Shown: piece by piece, positions 55,352 through 59,768 of the stretch
How positions within the stretch are numbered: the stretch's first letter is position 1
Layout of the letters: every line of letters starts with the position of its first letter
DNA from: Pseudomonas kielensis
Lineage (GTDB): Bacteria; Pseudomonadota; Gammaproteobacteria; Pseudomonadales; Pseudomonadaceae
Reading direction: 5' to 3'
Assembly (NCBI RefSeq): GCF_014236655.1
Contig: NZ_JACMYG010000035.1
Span: forward strand, 1 to 59,768
DNA length: 59,768 nucleotides
Position numbers and translations under genes: made by a program
The notes under the pieces: generated by a model
The model's input: only the letters and a program-made list of their open reading frames with translations
The model's database searches: none
What the model was told of the DNA's origin: nothing

Positions 55352-55603
55352 CTATTTCCCTTCTTTGTCCTTGTGGGTTGCTGCCTGATCGCCATGGCTA
55401 TGTCCGCCATGGCTATGTCCAAAAAAATGCATTAATGGACAGATCAACAGAATCAGATAAGGCCAAAATGGATAAACGTGGCTGAAATGCTCCCGCAACA
55501 CGTAGAAGGCACCAATCGCAATGAGCATGATTAGGACAACGCCTGTTTTGCGCCTCCAATATGGTGCGGTGGTGTTTCCATCCAGGCGCTGATGGTTACT
55601 CAT
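55352..55603 (-). CDS. DUF2933 small membrane protein
   Basis: 83-residue protein with two closely spaced hydrophobic helices (TGVVLIMLIAIGAFYVL and FWPYLILLICPLMHFF) and a His-rich tail (GHSHGGHSHGDQAATH). DUF2933 proteins are regularly found next to copper/silver P-type ATPases. It probably helps metal handling at the inner membrane (inference), and its start codon is immediately followed by the ATPase unit. Confidence 0.88.
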   Translation of the reverse strand: MSNHQRLDGNTTAPYWRRKTGVVLIMLIAIGAFYVLREHFSHVYPFWPYLILLICPLMHFFGHSHGGHSHGDQAATHKDKEGK

Positions 55604-55682
55604 GATCTAAGCCTCACTGTGTACTCTGCAACAGAGCGTAGCCAACTCCTGTGTCGAAGCGGTGGGAGAAGCCGGCTTAGGC

Positions 55683-56219
55683 TTATTTCAGGTCAAACTG
55701 ACCGACCATTCCCGATTGGTAATGTCCGGGCACATTGCAGGCAAACTGAAGGCCTGTGCTGTTGTTGAAGGTCCAGATCAGCTCTTGGGTTGCGCCAGGC
55801 TCAATCAGGACGCTGTTCGGGTCGTTGTGCTCCATTCCGACCATCTTCATTCCACCCATGCTGTGGCTCATACCGCTCATCGTTTTTCCGGTACCGGTGG
55901 GGTTAAGCGTCCCGTTCTGGAACATGCTTGCCATTTCTTTTTGGTGTGCTGCATGAGCAGAGGCTTTGCCGATGTTGAACTCGTGCAGCAGCGAACCATC
56001 ATTGCGAAGGACAAATCGAATGGTTTCACCAGGCTTAACGTCGATGCTTTCAGGTTTGAAGAAAATATCGCCCATCTCGACCTCCACCGTACGAGTAACC
56101 TGAGAGGCGACTCCAGGCTGGCCGATGTCCTCTTTCCCATGCCCTGCGCTGGCCATAGCCGTAGCACCGAAGAGGAGAGTGATTGCTGCGATGACAGGGG
56201 TAACGAGCTTAGCTTTCAT
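55683..56219 (-). CDS. Periplasmic cupredoxin (CopI-like copper resistance protein)
   Basis: 178-residue protein. The start is the ATG at 56219 with GAGG upstream; the longer frame runs into the promoter. A signal peptide (MKAKLVTPVIAAITLLFGATAMA) leads into a plastocyanin/azurin-type domain. The four type-1 copper ligands are visible: H79 (LLHEF), C161, H166 and M171 (CNVPGHYQSGM). A Met/His-rich insertion (GMSHSMGGMKMVGMEH) lies before the last strands. It probably oxidises or carries periplasmic copper. A CopR-type box lies 77 bp upstream, and the gene leads the DUF2933-ATPase cluster. Confidence 0.88.
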   Translation of the reverse strand: MKAKLVTPVIAAITLLFGATAMASAGHGKEDIGQPGVASQVTRTVEVEMGDIFFKPESIDVKPGETIRFVLRNDGSLLHEFNIGKASAHAAHQKEMASMFQNGTLNPTGTGKTMSGMSHSMGGMKMVGMEHNDPNSVLIEPGATQELIWTFNNSTGLQFACNVPGHYQSGMVGQFDLK

Positions 56220-56295
56220 AGTGACCTCGAGAGTAAGAGGAGTGGGAGCACTGGCTATGCTAAAGACATGGAGCTGCCAGTTAACTGACCTGAAC

Positions 56296-56311
56296 ACTAC
56301 ATTTCTGTCAG
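56296..56311 (+). promoter_or_regulatory. CopR-type box upstream of the cupredoxin gene
   Basis: ACTACATTTCTGTCAG, one change from the copA copy, 77 bp before the cupredoxin start on the opposite strand. Confidence 0.75.
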
Positions 56312-56386
56312 TTTTCAAAAAAGCACGGCGTCCAAATGACGCCGTATTTAACGTTACTGTTCAAAAAGCCCATTGGAAGCCGGTTT

Positions 56387-56740
56387 TCACTGATGATTCT
56401 CTGAAAGCATCAATTTGTGCTCGCGCTGCATTTGGTTCAAAACGTCATCGACGATTTTGTCGTGCTTTTCCATCCAGGCGAGGTGCTGCTGAGGAGACAT
56501 TGAGGCGTCTGGATGATCTTTATGGAGTTGGCTCATGAGCTCTCCCAGCATCTTCATATGCTCAGTCATGTGGACATGACGCTGACCTTCAGGAGCGTTT
56601 TCAGCTTGTATCAGGACAGCTTCTGCCTTGTTGCGCAGACCCTCCATACGCTCTATAACCCGGTCTCCGCCACTTTCAGCCCATACAGAAGCTGAGACGA
56701 GTATTGAGCTCACAAAAAACAGAATTTTCAGGCGATTCAT
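56387..56740 (-). CDS. Small secreted protein with ESGGDR motif
   Basis: 117-residue protein. A signal peptide (RLKILFFVSSILVSASVWA) is followed by ESGGDRVIERMEG, then a helical His/Met-rich body (HVHMTEHMKMLGEL...MSPQQHLAWMEKHDK). AAGGAG precedes the ATG. The start of the mature protein matches the EGGGDR block of the DUF2790 and PtrA-like proteins of this island. A CopR-type box lies between it and the divergent copR. A periplasmic copper-binding role is inferred. Confidence 0.8.
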   Translation of the reverse strand: MNRLKILFFVSSILVSASVWAESGGDRVIERMEGLRNKAEAVLIQAENAPEGQRHVHMTEHMKMLGELMSQLHKDHPDASMSPQQHLAWMEKHDKIVDDVLNQMQREHKLMLSENHQ

Positions 56741-56866
56741 GGGGCAACTCCTTATGGAATTGTTTTCCGGCTCCTAAACGTTTCATGCTGAAGAGTCGGT
56801 CGAGCACTAGGAAGTACTCATGCTTGAACCCTAGACAGCGCTCGCTGACATCTACCTGAAGCCAAT

Positions 56867-56882
56867 ATTACTTTTCTGTCAG
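56867..56882 (+). promoter_or_regulatory. CopR-type box in the divergent copR promoter region
   Basis: ATTACTTTTCTGTCAG, 127 bp before the minus-strand ESGGDR gene and 63 bp before copR. It may serve both, giving autoregulation of copRS. Confidence 0.72.
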
Positions 56883-56944
56883 TTGCTGGTTGGCTGCCGG
56901 TTTTCGTTGCAGACTCCGCTTCATCACTATCAGAGAACGACCTC

Positions 56945-57634
56945 ATGAGACTTCTTGTCGCTGAAGACGAACCAAAAATAGGTATCTATTTGCAGCAAGG
57001 ACTCACCGAGGCGGGGTTCAATGTTGATCGTTTTACTAATGGAAAAGAGGCGCTTCAGCACGCTTTGAGCGAAGCGTATGACCTGTTGATTCTCGACGTC
57101 ATGATGCCTGGATTGGATGGCTGGGAAGTTCTGCAGAAGGTTCGCGCTTCCGGGAAAGACGTCCCCGTACTCTTTCTCACAGCGAGAGACCGCGTTGAAG
57201 ATCGAGTTAAAGGACTTGAACTCGGCGCAGATGACTACCTGATCAAACCCTTCGCATTTTCTGAATTGCTTGCTCGAGTCAGAACGTTGCTGCGTCGCGG
57301 TAACAGCGCGCCTTCGCAAACCTACATGAAATTGGCTGATCTGGAGGTGGACCTACTCAAGCGTCGGGCCATTCGTGCAGGTAAGCGCATCGACCTTACG
57401 GCCAAAGAGTTTGCGTTGCTTGAGCTGTTGCTGCGACGTCGTGGGGAGGTGCTGCCAAAGTCACTTATCGCTTCCCAGGTTTGGGATATGAACTTCGATA
57501 GCGACACCAACGTTATCGAGGTTGCGGTTAGACGGTTGAGGGCCAAGATAGATGACGACTTTGAGGTCAAGTTGATTCATACCTCGAGGGGAATGGGTTA
57601 CATGCTAGACGCGCCTGATTCGGAGTCGGAATGA
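56945..57634 (+). CDS. copR: Copper response regulator CopR/CusR (OmpR family)
   Basis: 229-residue response regulator. The receiver domain (1-120) has the phospho-acceptor D51 (LLILDVMMPG), acidic pocket E7-D8, and FLTARD. The C-terminal winged helix (about 128-225) contains LTAKEFALLELLLRRRGEVLPKSLI. It is of the CopR/CusR/IrlR metal type and is the expected binder of the six boxes found here. Overlaps copS by ATGA. Confidence 0.93.
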   Translation: MRLLVAEDEPKIGIYLQQGLTEAGFNVDRFTNGKEALQHALSEAYDLLILDVMMPGLDGWEVLQKVRASGKDVPVLFLTARDRVEDRVKGLELGADDYLIKPFAFSELLARVRTLLRRGNSAPSQTYMKLADLEVDLLKRRAIRAGKRIDLTAKEFALLELLLRRRGEVLPKSLIASQVWDMNFDSDTNVIEVAVRRLRAKIDDDFEVKLIHTSRGMGYMLDAPDSESE

Positions 57635-59019
57635 ATCGGATGTCCCTGACAACTCGCATGAGTCTGATGTTCATGCTCGCGGTAACGGCCGTGCTTACGG
57701 TCGCCGGACTTAGTTTCAACAACCTCAGTCGGCATCACTTTAAGATGCTGGATCAGCAGGCATTGAACGAAAAGCTCCACTCGACCCAGAGAATTTTGTC
57801 CGGGTTGAACACCATCGATCAATTCAGCGAATTTAAGCCTGAGCTGGAAGCGCTGCTGGGTGCTCACCGGGATTTGACGGCCCTAATAATCGATGGTGAA
57901 GGCAAGCTGCTGTTCGCAGATCCCGGTCCGGTAGATATTCCGAAGGAGTTCCGCACAACCACAAACAACAACGTCTGGGAGTGGCGGGAGCAAGAGCAGA
58001 TGTTCCGTGGCGTGACAGCACAAGCCGTTGTGACGGGGCAAGACAAGCCGTTGACAGTCATTTTGATCTTTGACGTTACTCAGCATATGTCCTTTTTCGA
58101 GACGCTTGAGCGCTGGTTTTGGATAGGGCTGGTAATTAGCGCGCTGGTCAGTGCGGCGCTTGGCTGGATGGTAGCAAGCAGTGGCATGCGGCCTATTCGC
58201 CAGGTCACGCGGGTCGCCGCCTCTATGTCAGCAAAATCACTAAAAGAGCGCATCCCTTTAGCGCCTGTTCCTAAAGAACTTCAGCAAATGGTGCTGTCCT
58301 TTAACGCAATGCTGTCCAGACTCGACGATGCATTTGTCCGGTTATCGAATTTTTCCGCAGACATTGCCCACGAACTACGGACTCCTGTAAGCAACTTGAT
58401 GACCCACACCGAAGTCGTGCTTTCAAGAAAAAGGGATATAGAAGACTACGAAGACAACCTGTACTCAAATCTTGATGACTTGAAGCGTATGAGTCGGATG
58501 ATTGATGACATGCTATTTCTGGCGAAGTCAGACAATGGTCTGATCACCCACGAGAACAAACCAATAGATTTGGTGGAAGTCGTGGAGAAACTGCTTGAAT
58601 ACTACCGTCTTTTGGCAGATGAGCGAGGGATAGAACTGAAGGTTTCAGGAAGGGGCAGCGTCCGAGGCGATGTCCTTATGCTCCACAGAGCTATATCTAA
58701 CCTGCTCTCTAATGCGCTTCGCTACACCTCGGAAGGGAAGATGATCAGTGTCGAAATCCTCCAGAAGGAGATGTCGGTATTGGTCGTCGTGGAGAACCAG
58801 GGTGAACCCATTGCCCCCGAACATCTTGAAAAGCTCTTCGATCGTTTTTATCGCGTGGACCCAGCGCGCAGGGAAGGAAGCCCAAGCAACGCAGGGCTAG
58901 GTTTGTCGATTACCCGATCAATTATTGAGGCGCATGATGGCAAAATCTGGTGTACGTCATGTGACGGTAAAACGGCCTTTCATCTCGAGTTTCCTAGTGT
59001 TGACTTGCAGGTCAGCTGA
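57631..59019 (+). CDS. copS: Copper sensor histidine kinase CopS/CusS
   Basis: 462-residue inner-membrane kinase. It has an N-terminal helix (MSLMFMLAVTAVLTVAGL), a periplasmic sensor of about 140 residues and a second helix (WFWIGLVISALVSAALGWMV). HAMP follows, then the H-box with phospho-His H247 (DIAHELRTP) and an ATPase domain with N, G1 and G2 boxes (NLLSNALRYT, NAGLGLSITRSI). It senses periplasmic copper or silver. Its gene overlaps copR by 4 bp. Confidence 0.93.
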   Translation: MNRMSLTTRMSLMFMLAVTAVLTVAGLSFNNLSRHHFKMLDQQALNEKLHSTQRILSGLNTIDQFSEFKPELEALLGAHRDLTALIIDGEGKLLFADPGPVDIPKEFRTTTNNNVWEWREQEQMFRGVTAQAVVTGQDKPLTVILIFDVTQHMSFFETLERWFWIGLVISALVSAALGWMVASSGMRPIRQVTRVAASMSAKSLKERIPLAPVPKELQQMVLSFNAMLSRLDDAFVRLSNFSADIAHELRTPVSNLMTHTEVVLSRKRDIEDYEDNLYSNLDDLKRMSRMIDDMLFLAKSDNGLITHENKPIDLVEVVEKLLEYYRLLADERGIELKVSGRGSVRGDVLMLHRAISNLLSNALRYTSEGKMISVEILQKEMSVLVVVENQGEPIAPEHLEKLFDRFYRVDPARREGSPSNAGLGLSITRSIIEAHDGKIWCTSCDGKTAFHLEFPSVDLQVS

Positions 59020-59382
59020 GCAATGCCGCATTTGTGATCAACGGCGTTAGCGCGACTTGGGCCTGCATCCAGTTTCGTAATTTTTTGAATGAGTGAATAC
59101 CCCAGTATTTGCGGCGTGCGGTCTCGTTTCTAAGACTTGCGACCTTCGCCAATTCGATCCCAAACAGCGTGTCAAGCTGACTGAAATGTAATCGAACAGT
59201 TTGCGTTCGTGTGGCATCGTGTTCTTGCACTGTGACGTTGGGGCTTAGCGAGATTTTCGTGTTCAACCTGCACTAGAGATGGAAGCTCCGAGTTAACCAT
59301 CAGTGGTTTTAAATTGAAAATTACAAACTAGTTCTTCCCAAACAAACCTCAAATCAACAGCTCTTGCTGTGAGGAGTCTTGC
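59020..59382. other. Intergenic region between copS and copC
   Basis: Holds the copC CopR-type box at 59177-59192. A minus-strand frame (59012-59266, TTG start) spans most of it, but has no recognised family and overlaps the box, so I do not call it a gene. A small hairpin ACAGC/GCTGT (59357-59370) lies just before the copC ribosome binding site. Confidence 0.5.
59177..59192 (-). promoter_or_regulatory. CopR-type box upstream of copC
   Basis: On the minus strand it reads ATTACATTTCAGTCAG, one base different from the copA copy, 191 bp before the copC start. As at the OprD site, the motif is on the strand opposite its gene. Confidence 0.75.
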
Positions 59383-59766
59383 ATGTCATTCCTTAAAACT
59401 ACGACCGTAGCTGTTGCACTTACTGCTGGTTTGCTTCTGAGTGCCGTAGCTCAAGCACATCCAAAGCTCCTTTCTTCCACTCCGGCGGAAGGCTCGGATG
59501 CGGCGGCCCCTTCGAAAATTGAACTGCACTTTTCCGAGAATCTCACCACTCAGTTTTCCGGTGCAAAACTGATCATGACTGATATGCCTGGCATGCCGAA
59601 CTCTCCAATGGGTGTAAAGGCCGCCGTCGCTGCTGGCGGTGATCCGAAAACGATGGTGATTACGCCGGCTGCACCTCTGACGACCGGTACCTACAAAGTT
59701 GAATGGCGTGCAGTCTCCTCGGACACCCACCCGATCACCGGCAACTTTTCCTTCAAAGTGAAATGA
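59383..59766 (+). CDS. copC: Periplasmic copper-binding protein CopC
   Basis: 127-residue secreted protein with a signal peptide cut at AQA|HPKLL, leaving an N-terminal His. That mature H1, together with D89 and H91 (SSDTHPITG; D114 and H116 of the precursor), is the Cu(II) site of CopC. The Met-rich loop TDMPGMPNSPMG may bind Cu(I). GAGGAG precedes the ATG. copD, its usual membrane partner, would lie just beyond the window. Confidence 0.95.
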   Translation: MSFLKTTTVAVALTAGLLLSAVAQAHPKLLSSTPAEGSDAAAPSKIELHFSENLTTQFSGAKLIMTDMPGMPNSPMGVKAAVAAGGDPKTMVITPAAPLTTGTYKVEWRAVSSDTHPITGNFSFKVK

Positions 59767-59768
59767 TC

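Noticed and set aside
59012..59266. 84-residue minus-strand frame between copS and copC
   Set aside because: TTG start with a poor binding site, no recognised family, overlaps the copS 3' end and the copC CopR-type box. It could be real but is not supportable.

Overview
The window is the replication-origin region of a Pseudomonas chromosome, most likely of the P. fluorescens/putida lineage. This rests on the order gyrB-recF-dnaN-dnaA | rpmH-rnpA-yidD-yidC-mnmE | mnmG-rsmG-parA-parB-atpIBEFHAGDC-glmU-glmR-glmS, on Pseudomonas-like protein sequences, on two DnaA-box-rich intergenic regions, and on two parS sites inside recF. No database search was possible; names come from recognised motifs, gene order and protein length.

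Left accessory part (1-6.6 kb, beyond the 3' end of gyrB): a dGTPase-like HD hydrolase, then two convergent operons. The rightward one encodes a D12-class adenine methylase and a helix-hairpin-helix (OGG-like) DNA glycosylase. The leftward one encodes a small protein with a Gly/Ser-rich N-terminus, a PfkB kinase fused to a nucleoside 2-deoxyribosyltransferase, a QueC-like PP-loop ATPase and a SagB-type nitroreductase-fold oxidoreductase. QueC-like and OGG-like proteins are also accessory components of type IV CBASS, but no CD-NTase, effector or TGT is visible here. This is the best candidate in the window for an undescribed nucleobase or protein-modification (probably anti-phage) system. A 150-bp IS21-type remnant separates it from gyrB.

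Core part (6.6-33.8 kb): genes for replication initiation, ribosome and tRNA modification, membrane insertion, chromosome partition, ATP synthase and UDP-GlcNAc synthesis. Transcription diverges from oriC (about 12.95-13.33 kb). A second origin-like region lies between mnmE and mnmG (about 17.6-17.9 kb). Exact 9-bp DnaA boxes recur in coding and intergenic DNA up to and beyond glmS.

Right accessory part (33.8 kb to the end): a Tn7-like transposon sits about 20 bp past the glmS stop, at the classical attTn7 position. Its end carries three TnsB-type repeats, followed by tnsA, tnsB, tnsC and two different TniQ/TnsD-family genes with no tnsE. The cargo is a copper (probably copper/silver) resistance island: a DUF2790 protein, an OprD-type porin, an operon with copA, a small Met-rich protein, copB, a His-rich cytochrome c and a DUF411 protein, several small secreted proteins, a cupredoxin-DUF2933-P1B-ATPase cluster, copZ, the copR/copS two-component pair and copC. 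It also holds an RcnR-type regulator with a DmeF-like Co/Ni exporter, and an orphan FlgB-like gene. Six copies of a 16-bp motif (ATTAC-N6-GTCAG type) precede copper genes in a constant orientation and are the likely CopR operators. The other transposon end is not in the window.
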